Origin: Lacticaseibacillus mingshuiensis
GTDB taxonomy: Bacteria; Bacillota; Bacilli; Lactobacillales; Lactobacillaceae
Assembly: GCF_016861785.1 (NCBI RefSeq)
Contig: NZ_BOLS01000016.1
Location: 1 to 63,180, forward strand
Length of the DNA: 63,180 nucleotides
Direction: 5' to 3'
This document shows, piece after piece, positions 49,300 through 56,792 of this stretch. Position 1 is the first letter of the stretch. Each line of letters starts with the position of its first letter. Under the pieces are notes generated by a model, which made no database searches, was not told the DNA's origin, and was given only the letters and a program-made list of their open reading frames with translations. A program made the position numbers and the translations under genes.

Positions 49300-49881
49300 T
49301 TAGATCATCGCATCGGCGTCTTGTTGCAAGGCGACACCGTATTTCATCAAAATATAGATCACAAACGTCACCGCCAATTGGATCAGTGGCTCGAGATCAA
49401 GTGAGAGATCGTAGTGCTGCGTGACTCCCGCTGCCAGCAAACTGAAGACCCAGCCACCCACCAGGTCAAACCCTTCGATCCACACGAGCCGCCGCAGCTG
49501 GTGCACATTGTCGGCCACAAAAAACTGTCCGGCTTTGACGTTCTTGATCAGCTTGATGAAGGCTTGCAGGCCAATCAGTATCAAGATCAACGCATAGACG
49601 GCCGCGATCACGACCAAGACTAACAACGCCGATGCCATGTCGCTATCTGCGCCATTCAGTCCATTGCCGGTTTCGATTCCGGCCATGCCTACATTTTGCA
49701 CGAGTTGGTCGATGCTTTTTCCATACAGCGTCATGTGTTCCCACAACACATGGCCTTGTGTGGCCGTCACGACGATCAAGATGCCAGCGATGACACTTGC
49801 GAGCTGACCGATGCGGCACATGACATGCAAAAAGCTCAACGCGAACCGGGTGACACCATGAATCATTGCCTTTGCTTCCAT
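49300..49881 (-). CDS. DUF2975 family membrane protein
   Basis: A 193-residue protein with four hydrophobic segments (about 15-45, 85-110, 135-160, 165-185). The segment FIKLIKNVKAGQFFVADNVHQLRRLVWIEG is the family's cytoplasmic loop. Function unknown; always linked to a small HTH regulator in Firmicutes. ATG 49881 has GGAGGT upstream; the longer open frame toward 50097 overlaps the divergent gene. Confidence 0.88.
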   Translation of the reverse strand: MEAKAMIHGVTRFALSFLHVMCRIGQLASVIAGILIVVTATQGHVLWEHMTLYGKSIDQLVQNVGMAGIETGNGLNGADSDMASALLVLVVIAAVYALILILIGLQAFIKLIKNVKAGQFFVADNVHQLRRLVWIEGFDLVGGWVFSLLAAGVTQHYDLSLDLEPLIQLAVTFVIYILMKYGVALQQDADAMI

Positions 49882-49897
49882 TTTTCTTACCTCCGAG

Positions 49898-49916
49898 ATT
49901 ATCGTCAAACGATAAT
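49898..49916 (-). promoter_or_regulatory. Palindromic operator upstream of the DUF2975-HTH operon
   Basis: ATTATCGT-CAA-ACGATAAT, an 8-3-8 perfect dyad, 17 bp before the gene start; likely target of the YozG-like regulator. Confidence 0.6.
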
Positions 49917-50029
49917 TCGCGAACCGGCCACTCCTGAAATTGGGCGTTGGTTCGCAGCTGAAAATGGTATTTGCGCGGGAAAGGCGGTATGATGGACTTA
50001 CCAAAAGTAGGTAATGAGGAGGCAGACGC

Positions 50030-50650
50030 ATGAAGATCTTTGTGGTTGGCGCAAACGGCCAAGTGGGACGGTTGCTGGTGGAAACGCTGCTCGACAATGA
50101 TTATCAAGTCACCGGTGGCTACCGCGATCCGGCGCAGCAGGCCCCGGAGGCTGGAAGCCAAGCATTCGCTGCGGTCCATTTTGATTTAACGGCGCCAGTC
50201 GCTGAATTGGCTGCCGCCTTGGCTGGCCATGATGCGGTGATCTTTGCGGCGGGCTCACAGGGCAAGGCACTGCTGTCTGTGGACCTCGACGGCGCGGTGA
50301 AGACGCAGCTGGCCGCCGAACAAGCCGGCGTGACGCGGTTCATTCAACTCAGCAGCTTGAATGCTGAGTCGCGCGCGAACTGGCCGGCCAGTCTTCATGA
50401 CTACTACATCGCCAAATTTTACGCGGATGAGTGGCTGAAAACACGGACCCAGCTGGATTACGTGATCGTCCAGCCCGCCGCGTTGACCAACGACGAGGCG
50501 ACCGGCATGATCACGATCGAGCCGGCCGGGACTGCCACCATCACGCGTCAGGATGTTGCCTCGGTGCTGGCGCGAGCGGTCGAATCCGATTGCCATCGCG
50601 AGACGATCAAGCTCGCGAATGGCGCCGTGCCGATCGCGCAGGTCTTGTAG
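50030..50650 (+). CDS. NAD(P)-binding Rossmann protein (YhfK-like atypical SDR)
   Basis: A 206-residue atypical SDR. MKIFVVGANGQVGRLLVETL carries the GxxGxxG motif; FIQLSSLNAESR and YYIAKFYADEWLK provide Ser and Tyr-x3-Lys-like residues, and LDYVIVQPAALT the strand after. NAD(P)H-dependent reductase or epimerase of unknown substrate. RBS ATGAGGAGGC. Divergent from the DUF2975 gene. Confidence 0.9.
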   Translation: MKIFVVGANGQVGRLLVETLLDNDYQVTGGYRDPAQQAPEAGSQAFAAVHFDLTAPVAELAAALAGHDAVIFAAGSQGKALLSVDLDGAVKTQLAAEQAGVTRFIQLSSLNAESRANWPASLHDYYIAKFYADEWLKTRTQLDYVIVQPAALTNDEATGMITIEPAGTATITRQDVASVLARAVESDCHRETIKLANGAVPIAQVL

Positions 50651-50747
50651 TCGGGTTCCAGCCCGCCCCCCTTGTCGTCTAGGTCTTGTCGGCGGCGATA
50701 AAAGCTGATATAGTCAAAGCAACATCAACGAAACGGAGTGGAAGCCA

Positions 50748-50756
50748 TTGAAGTAA
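50748..50756 (+). CDS. Minimal upstream ORF (Met-Lys-stop) in the ABC-F leader
   Basis: TTG AAG TAA lies 9 bases after GGAG, inside the 5' arm of a long-range stem. Possibly a start-stop-type regulatory ORF; not demonstrated. Confidence 0.35.
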   Translation: MK

Positions 50757-50767
50757 GCCCATTGCAG

Positions 50768-50814
50768 AAAAGTCACAGAGTCGCGCAAAGAATTGGCGCA
50801 ATCTCGACTTTTTT
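50768..50814 (+). terminator. First leader terminator
   Basis: AAAAGTC/GACTTTT plus inner AGA/TCT and GCGC/GCGC pairs, ending in six T residues. Confidence 0.65.
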
Positions 50815-50844
50815 CCAATGGCGACGTCAATGGCTTCCGCAACT

Positions 50845-50869
50845 GGTGCGGGCAGCCGCGCCTTTTTTT
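50845..50869 (+). terminator. Second leader terminator
   Basis: GGTGCGG-GCAG-CCGCGCC followed by seven T residues, 215 bp before the ABC-F start codon. Confidence 0.8.
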
Positions 50870-50871
50870 GT

Positions 50872-50989
50872 AGGGTGCGGCGGCCTGTGGGCTGGTGGAA
50901 CGACTAACTGAGCTCGGCGCGTCTGGCGCGCATCGCCATCCGTGCAAGAGACAGTTAGGCGTTTCCACCATGCGGGCCGGAGCCCAACA
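50872..50989 (+). repeat. 120-bp palindromic repeat, copy H
   Basis: Full copy that begins directly after the T run of the leader terminator. Arms GGCCTG/GGGCC, CTGGTGGAACG/GTTTCCACCA, CTAACTG/CAGTTAG and GGCGCG. It is inside the transcribed leader of the ABC-F gene. Confidence 0.85.
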
Positions 50990-51083
50990 GTGGCAAAAAA
51001 CGGACCAGTCCGGCTGGCGTTTTCCGCACACTGCCTTTGGAAAAAAATCGCGTGCACCTTCTTTGCAGGAAAGGATGATGCAG

Positions 51084-52586
51084 ATGACGACGATCTCACT
51101 TTCGCATTTGACCTTTGGCTATGACGGCCAGGGGGACCTGCTGTTTGACGATGCGAGCTTTGACCTGGATACCTCTTGGCGGTTGGGGCTGGTGGGCCGC
51201 AATGGGCGGGGGAAGACCACGCTTTTGAAATTGCTGCAGGGCAAGCTGCCATATCAGGGCCGGCTGACGGTGCCCGTGCCGCTGAATTATTTTCCCCAAC
51301 CGATCGAGGATGAAGATCAGCTGACGCTGTATGCGATGCAGGCGATCAGTGAGGCCGAGCAGTGGCAACTGGAACGGGAGCTCAATTTGCTGGCGGTCGA
51401 CCCCGATGTGTTGTGGCGGCCGTACGCCTCGCTGTCCGGAGGGGAGCAGACGAAGGTGCGTCTGGCGCTACTTTTTACCGACACGACGCATTTTGCCTTG
51501 ATCGATGAGCCGACCAACCACCTAGACGCGGCGAGCCGAGCCAAGGTGGCGGCCTACCTGAAGTTGAAGCAGGGCTTCATCGTGGTCAGCCACGACCGCC
51601 ATTTTCTCGATGCGGTGTGCGATCACACGCTGGCTATCGACAAGCGCAAGATCTCGCTGACGCAGGGCAATTATAGCGTTTACGAGGCGGCTAAGAAGCA
51701 GCAGGACGCCGCCGAGTTAGCTGAAAACGCGAAGCTGAAAAAAGACATCGGACGCCTCCGCGAAACAGCGGCGGAAAAAGGGCGCTGGGCGGCGACTCGC
51801 GAAAAAGATAAATACGGTGATCCGCATAAACGCGGCAGTGGGGCGATCGGAGACACTGGCTTCATCGGGGCGCGGGCGGCGCGGGTGATGCAAAAACGTA
51901 AGAACCTGGAACACCGCATGGATAAGGCAATCGATGATAAGTCGCACTTGCTACAAAACATCGAAGAAGTCGCGCCGCTGACGATTGCGACACAGCCGGA
52001 TCACCACGAGGTCTATCTGTCTGTTTCCGAGCTCACGTTGGCCTATGATGGGAAGCCCCTTTTTGAACCGCTGAGCTTTGATCTGCATCGCGGGGAGCGC
52101 TTGGCGATCGTCGGGCCAAATGGCAGTGGCAAGTCCTCCCTGATGGCCGCGCTTTTGGGGCAGTTTACCGGCGAGGTGCAGGGAACGGTCGTGCTCAAAT
52201 CGTCGGTGACCATTAGCCAGGTGCGTCAGCTTTATCCCGATAACCGTGGCCTACTGAAGGATTTTGCGGCCAACCGCCAACTCGATCTTGAGGCGTTTTT
52301 GAACAACCTGCGCAAGCTTGGCCTTGAGCGCAATGCATTTGCCACACCGATCGAGCAGCTGTCGATGGGGCAGCAGAAAAAAGTGGAGTTGGCCAAGTCA
52401 CTGGCAACCCCGGCCAATTTGCTGATCTGGGATGAACCGGTGAATTACTTGGATCTATTCAATCAGGATCAACTGACCGCCAGCATTCTCGCGTATCAGC
52501 CCACGATGCTGTTTGTCGAGCATGACCAGGATTTCATCGCCAAAACAGCGACGCGGGTCGTGCCGCTGAAGCCACTTAATAGGTAA
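51084..52586 (+). CDS. ABC-F ribosomal protection protein, Lsa-like
   Basis: A 500-residue duplicated ATPase without membrane domains. First domain: Walker A GRNGRGKT, LSGGEQTK, Walker B FALIDEPTNHLD. Between them is the linker (about 190-290) with a charged helical hairpin. Second domain: GPNGSGKS, the atypical LSMGQQKK and LLIWDEPVNYLD. The length and these motifs match Lsa-type proteins giving lincosamide, streptogramin A and pleuromutilin resistance by acting on the ribosome. ATG 51084 fits the site AGGAAAGG; ATGs at 51075/51078 are too close, and the frame extending to 50895 reads through repeat H. Confidence 0.9.
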   Translation: MTTISLSHLTFGYDGQGDLLFDDASFDLDTSWRLGLVGRNGRGKTTLLKLLQGKLPYQGRLTVPVPLNYFPQPIEDEDQLTLYAMQAISEAEQWQLERELNLLAVDPDVLWRPYASLSGGEQTKVRLALLFTDTTHFALIDEPTNHLDAASRAKVAAYLKLKQGFIVVSHDRHFLDAVCDHTLAIDKRKISLTQGNYSVYEAAKKQQDAAELAENAKLKKDIGRLRETAAEKGRWAATREKDKYGDPHKRGSGAIGDTGFIGARAARVMQKRKNLEHRMDKAIDDKSHLLQNIEEVAPLTIATQPDHHEVYLSVSELTLAYDGKPLFEPLSFDLHRGERLAIVGPNGSGKSSLMAALLGQFTGEVQGTVVLKSSVTISQVRQLYPDNRGLLKDFAANRQLDLEAFLNNLRKLGLERNAFATPIEQLSMGQQKKVELAKSLATPANLLIWDEPVNYLDLFNQDQLTASILAYQPTMLFVEHDQDFIAKTATRVVPLKPLNR

Positions 52587-52627
52587 AAAAACCCCGCAAG
52601 CACAAATTTCTGCTTGCGGTTTTTTTG
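52584..52627. terminator. Terminator after the ABC-F gene
   Basis: CCGCAAGCA and TGCTTGCGG with A and T tracts; serves the convergent ECF S gene too. Confidence 0.88.
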
Positions 52628-52630
52628 TGC

Positions 52631-53248
52631 TCAGGCGATCGTTGTTGCGGTGCGCCAAGGCTTGATATGTGTGGCTGCGCTTAGGGCCGCGACGATCAGC
52701 GGGGTGATGATCACGGCGCCGATCACTTCGGGGATGCCATTCGTCAGCACCAGCCCACCCAAGACCTTCAAGAGGCCACTTGATGGGACCTTATACGCAG
52801 AGGCGACTTGGTCGGTGTACAGGATGCCCATAAAAAATAGCACGCCGATGGTATTGGTCAGAGTGGCAAAAAAGGCGGCGACGATGCTGGCCACGGACAC
52901 GCGGTGCACCAGCTTGTAGACGCCCCAGAAAACCAGAGCCGCCACGAGCCCAACCAGTACGCGCGGAACGACGGAGACCAACGGATTGGTGAAGACTAAC
53001 GTATCCAGTGGCGTCGTCGGGGCGGTGTAGGCCCGGACAATCGTCATGATGCCCCAGACGAGGCCGACGAAAATGCCGTCCCATGGCCCAAGCATGATCG
53101 CCGCAACGATCACGGTGATGTGGATGATGGTCAGTGACATGAATCCAAGCGGAATGAAGCCGAACATCGGCACCGTCGCCTGCAGGGCAATAATGGCAAT
53201 AAACAAAGCGCGAATCACGATTTTAAACGTATGTTGACGATCGCTCAT
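52631..53248 (-). CDS. ECF transporter S component (vitamin-type), paralogue 2
   Basis: A 205-residue membrane protein, six hydrophobic segments, clearly paralogous to 9728-10369 (shared IPLGF-S-TIIHITVIV-AIM, RAYTAP-TPLDTL-FTNPLVSVVPR, and NGIPE-IGA-I-TPL). ATG 53248 lies 6 bases after GGAG; an earlier in-frame start would overlap an operator. PanT-like by resemblance; substrate uncertain. Two operators identical in type to those of paralogue 1 control it, and a TetR gene is divergent. Confidence 0.83.
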   Translation of the reverse strand: MSDRQHTFKIVIRALFIAIIALQATVPMFGFIPLGFMSLTIIHITVIVAAIMLGPWDGIFVGLVWGIMTIVRAYTAPTTPLDTLVFTNPLVSVVPRVLVGLVAALVFWGVYKLVHRVSVASIVAAFFATLTNTIGVLFFMGILYTDQVASAYKVPSSGLLKVLGGLVLTNGIPEVIGAVIITPLIVAALSAATHIKPWRTATTIA

Positions 53249-53275
53249 AGCTTGCTCCAACGAAAATAAATTTAA

Positions 53276-53336
53276 TGACACGTGTGTCACCAGTTTTCAT
53301 AAGGCCGATTATAGAATATAATGACGGTAATGTCAC
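53276..53336 (-). promoter_or_regulatory. Promoter with two TGACAC-N2-GTGTCA-type operators (ECF S paralogue 2)
   Basis: On the minus strand -35 GTGACA (53331-53336), 17 bp, -10 TATAAT (53308-53313). Operator 3 TGACAC-GT-GTGTCA is at 53276-53289, in the early transcribed region. The weaker operator 4 (TGAC-N6-GTCA) is at 53322-53335, over the -35. This is the same arrangement as at 10396-10449. Confidence 0.75.
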
Positions 53337-53346
53337 TAATTATTTT

Positions 53347-53465
53347 AGGGTGCGGAAGCTCGCGGGATGGCCGGGCGACTAGCTTGACTCGGGCGCTTGA
53401 GGCGTCCTTGGCCTCGAGTGCCCGAGTCAGCTAGACGTCCCGACCATGCGAGCTGAAGCCCGACT
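53347..53465 (+). repeat. 120-bp palindromic repeat, copy I1
   Basis: The clearest hairpin of the family: AGCTCGC/GCGAGCT outside, CTAG/CTAG and GACTCGGGC/GCCCGAGTC in the middle, TTGAGGC/GCCTCGA inside around a 7-base loop. First of three tandem copies upstream of tetR. Confidence 0.9.
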
Positions 53466-53469
53466 GCAT

Positions 53470-53590
53470 AGGGTGCGGAAGCTCGCGGGATGGCGGAACA
53501 GCTAGGTCGGCTCAAGCGCTTGATGGCGTTCTTAGCCATCGAGTGCTTGAGACGCCTAGATGCTTCCGTCATGCGAGCTGAAGCCCAACT
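53470..53590 (+). repeat. 120-bp palindromic repeat, copy I2
   Basis: Same outer arms as I1 (AGCTCGC/GCGAGCT), but different inner arms: GGCGGAACA/TGCTTCCGTC, GGCTCAAGC/GTGCTTGAG, TTGATGGC/GCCATCGA. Confidence 0.9.
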
Positions 53591-53592
53591 TT

Positions 53593-53666
53593 AGGGTGCG
53601 GAAGCTCGCGGGATGGTGGGGCAGGTAGTTTCCTGGGCGTTTGATGGCCCCCCGCGAAGCCCAACT
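53593..53666 (+). repeat. Internally deleted repeat copy I3
   Basis: Keeps the 5' part (AGGGTGCGGAAGCTCGCGGG) and the 3' end (GCGAAGCCCAACT) with about 45 bp lost from the middle. It ends 2 bp before the tetR ribosome site. Confidence 0.75.
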
Positions 53667-53683
53667 TGAAAGGAGTCTCACAC

Positions 53684-54289
53684 ATGCCAGTGCGAACTAA
53701 CGAACAGCGAAAAGCCGAAAAGCGCGCCCAAATTCTGAGCGCCGCCAAAACAGTCTTTCAGGAGAAGGGCTTTTCCGATGTGACGATGAAGGATGTGATC
53801 GATGAGGCTGGCATCAGCCGCGGCGGCATCTATCTGTATTTTTCATCGATCGATGCGCTGTTTACCGAAGTGCTCAGTGAGCGCAACAGTCACAGCCTGC
53901 AGGATATGCAAGATGCGATCGCAGCCGGGACGGCCTTTGAGCAGCTCTGGCAGATCTATCTGGCCGGGCAAAAAGAGCGGCTGCTACACCGGGTGGACAG
54001 CGGCCTGCTTCAGGCGGTGTACGAATATTATTTCACGCATAAAACGGCGGCGGATCATGCCTTCCAGCGCGCTCAGCTTGCATTGATCAAAGAGACCATC
54101 ATGGTGATGCTTCAGCAAGGGGTTGCGCAGGGGGTGCTGGCGGAGCAGCCGCTTGCCGCGATCGCGGAGCATATCATGATCGTGATCGAAGGCTTGTCGG
54201 TGATGGCCTTGACCGGCGGCATCGATGAGGCCCGCATCGACGCCCAATTTTCCCAGCTGAATCAACTGCTGCCCCGCACCGCCGGCTGA
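53684..54289 (+). CDS. TetR family transcriptional regulator
   Basis: A 201-residue TetR protein. RTNEQRKAEKRAQILSAAKTVF, DVTMKDVIDEAGISRGGIYLYF form the DNA-binding domain (about 5-55); the rest is a helical ligand domain. ATG 53684 follows AAAGGAG by 8 bases. It lies divergent from ECF S paralogue 2 with three repeat copies between. It is a candidate to bind the TGACAC-N2-GTGTCA sites, but could also control the exporter gene downstream. Confidence 0.92.
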   Translation: MPVRTNEQRKAEKRAQILSAAKTVFQEKGFSDVTMKDVIDEAGISRGGIYLYFSSIDALFTEVLSERNSHSLQDMQDAIAAGTAFEQLWQIYLAGQKERLLHRVDSGLLQAVYEYYFTHKTAADHAFQRAQLALIKETIMVMLQQGVAQGVLAEQPLAAIAEHIMIVIEGLSVMALTGGIDEARIDAQFSQLNQLLPRTAG

Positions 54290-54342
54290 AAAGTGGTATC
54301 GTAAGATTATCCACATTTTCAGAAACAACAGGAGGAAGCGCC

Positions 54343-55686
54343 ATGACTGCCGCGGAAAAGCCCGCATCCACACCCAAGATCTCTCCGAATCACCACATGG
54401 CGATTCCCTGGCACAGTTTTGAACACGACCAAGACACGCCGATCAGGGAGACCAGTCTCACCGCGCGCGCCGCATTGGTCGGCCGCGTCGGCATTGTGAT
54501 GCTCAGCTGTGGCACCGGCGCTTGGCGTGTGCGCGAGGCGATGGACACGGTGTCGCGTGCGCTTGGATTGACGTGCGCCGCGGATGTTGGGCTGATCACC
54601 TTGTCTTTTTCCTGTTTTGAAAAAGGGCATCATTACTCCCAGACATTGTCGTTGCCAGCAAGCGGAGTGAATACCGCAAAGCTTGCGGCGATGGAGCAGT
54701 TCGTAGACCACTTCGATGCCTGTTTGGGGCTGACGCCAAACGAGATTCATAGTCGCCTCGACAAGATACAGCACCAGCCCGGCCAATTTTCGCCGCTTCA
54801 ATTAGGGCTTGCCTCTGCACTCGCTTGTGCGGCGTTCGTCTTTTTGCTGGGCGGCGGGCCGATCGAGATGTTGTGCTGTTTTGTCGGCGCAGGTGTGGGT
54901 AATTATCTGCGTAGCGTCATGGGGAGATACCACATCACGGTCATGGCCAGCACCGCGTTGTCGGTTGCGGCTGCCTGTCTGTCGTACACGTTGCTGTTTT
55001 TGCTGCTTCGCGCAGGGTTTCATATTGCCTCGGGGCATGAGGCCGGGTACATTGGGGCGATGCTTTTTGTCATTCCGGGGTTCCCGTTTATCACCAGCGG
55101 CCTCGATATTTTCAAGCAGGACATGCGCTCGGGGCTCGAACGCGGGATGTTTGCGATCATGGTGATCACGGTGGCCACAGTGACTGGGTGGCTTGTTGCC
55201 TTACTGGTCCACTTGTCGCCGGCCAATTTTTTGCCGCTCGGATTGTCGGCGGGGGTGCTCCTACTTTTTCGCTTGGTGGCCAGCTTCTGCGGGGTCTTTG
55301 GGTTCTCGATCATGTTCAATAGCCCCGTGACCATGTCCGCGGTCGCAGGCGTCATCGGCGCTTGTGCCAATACGCTGCGGCTGGAATTGGTCGATCTAAC
55401 GATGCCACCGGCCGCAGCCGCTTTTCTCGGTGCACTGCTTGCGGGGCTGTTGGCCTCACTTGCCAATCGGAAGGCGGGGTATCCGCGAATCTCGCTGACG
55501 GTGCCCGCGATCGTGATCATGGTGCCTGGCCTGTACATGTATCGTGGCATGTTCAACTTGGGCGGCGGGAGTTTTGATGTCGGTGCCTCCTGGGTGGTGC
55601 GCGCGGTTTTGATCGTGATCGCACTGCCGCTGGGGCTCGCGGTGGCCCGCGTGCTGACGGATCCGAAATGGCGCCATATTAGTTGA
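54343..55686 (+). CDS. Threonine/serine exporter (ThrE) family protein
   Basis: A 447-residue protein fusing the two ThrE domains: a cytoplasmic-plus-membrane N-terminal part (PF06738; residues 40-270, with GTGAWRVREAMDTVSRALGL) and a C-terminal membrane part (PF12821; 300-430, with PRISLTVPAIVIMVPGLYMYRG). Exports threonine and serine in relatives. RBS CAGGAGG. It follows the tetR gene by 53 bp and may be under its control. Confidence 0.9.
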   Translation: MTAAEKPASTPKISPNHHMAIPWHSFEHDQDTPIRETSLTARAALVGRVGIVMLSCGTGAWRVREAMDTVSRALGLTCAADVGLITLSFSCFEKGHHYSQTLSLPASGVNTAKLAAMEQFVDHFDACLGLTPNEIHSRLDKIQHQPGQFSPLQLGLASALACAAFVFLLGGGPIEMLCCFVGAGVGNYLRSVMGRYHITVMASTALSVAAACLSYTLLFLLLRAGFHIASGHEAGYIGAMLFVIPGFPFITSGLDIFKQDMRSGLERGMFAIMVITVATVTGWLVALLVHLSPANFLPLGLSAGVLLLFRLVASFCGVFGFSIMFNSPVTMSAVAGVIGACANTLRLELVDLTMPPAAAAFLGALLAGLLASLANRKAGYPRISLTVPAIVIMVPGLYMYRGMFNLGGGSFDVGASWVVRAVLIVIALPLGLAVARVLTDPKWRHIS

Positions 55687-55688
55687 AG

Positions 55689-55732
55689 CAAAAAATCGGT
55701 TCGCCAGCGATGTGCCTGACGGACCGATTTTG
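55689..55732. terminator. Terminator between convergent genes
   Basis: AAAATCGGT and ACCGATTTT with A and T tracts. Confidence 0.82.
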
Positions 55733-55746
55733 AGTTTACAGATGGA

Positions 55747-56586
55747 TTAGCCAATGACTTCGACCGTCGCGTACAATACGCCAGCGGAAGGAATCGAACT
55801 GCTTGGCATTGCGACGTCTAACTGCCGAGGATTGCTGGCGGCAAAGGTGCCGGTGTCATTGACCGTCCGAATCCAGGTGGTGCCATCGCTCAGCGTGATC
55901 TTGAGCTTGGTCCCGCGTGGAAAAACGGATAGGTTTGCGGCCACCCCGCTGTAGCCCAGCGAGGAGCCGAGCACGGCCGGATCATAGAAAGTCAGCTTGT
56001 AAGTGCCGGCACTGGTCGTTGCGGATGTCGAAGCGGTCGAAGTTTTCGCAGTGGTCGCGGTGCCTGTTGTTGTCGTCGTGGTAGCGGTGGACGAGGTTTG
56101 GGTCGTTGCGTTGGCGCTAGCCGTTGTCTGAGCGCTGGCCTGCGTCCCCGTGGTTTTCGCCGGGGCGGTCAATTGCAGTTTCTCCCCGACATAGATGAGA
56201 TTGGGGTTCGAGATGTGATTGAGGCTGATCAGTGTGGCTTGCGTGACCCCGGTCGAGGTTGCGATGGCGGACAGGGTGTCACCACTTTTGACTGTGTAGG
56301 TGTTGGGCGTGGCCGTCGTTTTGGCTACCGCTGTCGCCTTGCTGCTGGTCAACTGGAGCGTTTGGCCGACCACGATCAAGTTTTGATCTTTCAGCGCATT
56401 GGCGGCTGTGAGTTGGTGGACGGTTGTGGGCTGTGTGGCGGCGATCGCGGATAAGGTGTCGCCGGCTTTAACAACATAACTGCCGGCTTGAGTGCTGGCG
56501 CTGACTTGTTGACGCGTGCCGAAAAGGGCGGTGGCGCCGAGCGTGACGGCAGTGGCGAACAGGAAGGTCATGGGTTTGTTTTTCAT
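55747..56586 (-). CDS. Secreted LysM protein with C-terminal 3D domain
   Basis: A 279-residue secreted cell-wall protein. The signal peptide is about 1-31 (cleavage after VSA). Two LysM modules ([14 protein letters not shown] about 36-79; [14 protein letters not shown] about 97-139) bind peptidoglycan. A low-complexity Thr/Ser/Ala linker (about 143-195) follows, then a 3D (double-psi barrel) domain with TFYDP, VNDTGTF and LDVAMP containing the three aspartates. 3D domains occur in resuscitation-promoting and lytic-transglycosylase-like proteins. RBS AGGAGTG. Confidence 0.93.
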   Translation of the reverse strand: MKNKPMTFLFATAVTLGATALFGTRQQVSASTQAGSYVVKAGDTLSAIAATQPTTVHQLTAANALKDQNLIVVGQTLQLTSSKATAVAKTTATPNTYTVKSGDTLSAIATSTGVTQATLISLNHISNPNLIYVGEKLQLTAPAKTTGTQASAQTTASANATTQTSSTATTTTTTGTATTAKTSTASTSATTSAGTYKLTFYDPAVLGSSLGYSGVAANLSVFPRGTKLKITLSDGTTWIRTVNDTGTFAASNPRQLDVAMPSSSIPSAGVLYATVEVIG

Positions 56587-56739
56587 ATTGGGTCACTCCT
56601 ATCGTTTTTGACAAGGCTCAGCATACAAGACGCAGGTCTCAGTCAAAAAACAACGGGATGACAATTGCACCGCGAACTGCAACATTGTCACAAGGCTGTT
56701 GCATTCTTGCACCCATGACAAAAATGACAATCGTGTGAC

Positions 56740-56768
56740 TTGCCTTGGCGGGAAAATGGCGGTACAGT
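56740..56768 (+). promoter_or_regulatory. Promoter of the DUF1275 gene
   Basis: TTGCCT (56740-56745), 17 bp, TACAGT (56763-56768), followed by AAAGGAGG before ATG 56793. Confidence 0.65.
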
Positions 56769-56792
56769 CTGCGTATTTAAAGGAGGGGGAAC

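Larger units (their letters stand above)
50686..50869 (+). promoter_or_regulatory. Promoter and dual-terminator attenuator of the ABC-F gene
   Basis: Promoter TTGTCG (50686-50691), 17 bp, TATAGT (50709-50714). The leader begins near 50721 with a GGAG-preceded two-codon frame TTG-AAG-TAA (50748-50756). Its arm GGAAGCCATTGA (50740-50751) is perfectly complementary to TCAATGGCTTCC (50827-50838). Between and after them lie two intrinsic terminators. Ribosome stalling on the leader would change which arms pair. Such ribosome-mediated attenuation is established for antibiotic-resistance ABC-F genes in Firmicutes. Confidence 0.7.

Noticed and set aside
50895-51083. N-terminal extension of the ABC-F protein
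   Set aside because: The added codons read through repeat copy H; the family starts at the MTTISLSHLTF segment behind AGGAAAGG.
53347-53666. CRISPR array suspected from regularly spaced repeats
   Set aside because: Units are about 120 bp, themselves palindromic and nearly contiguous, with no unique spacers and no cas genes nearby.
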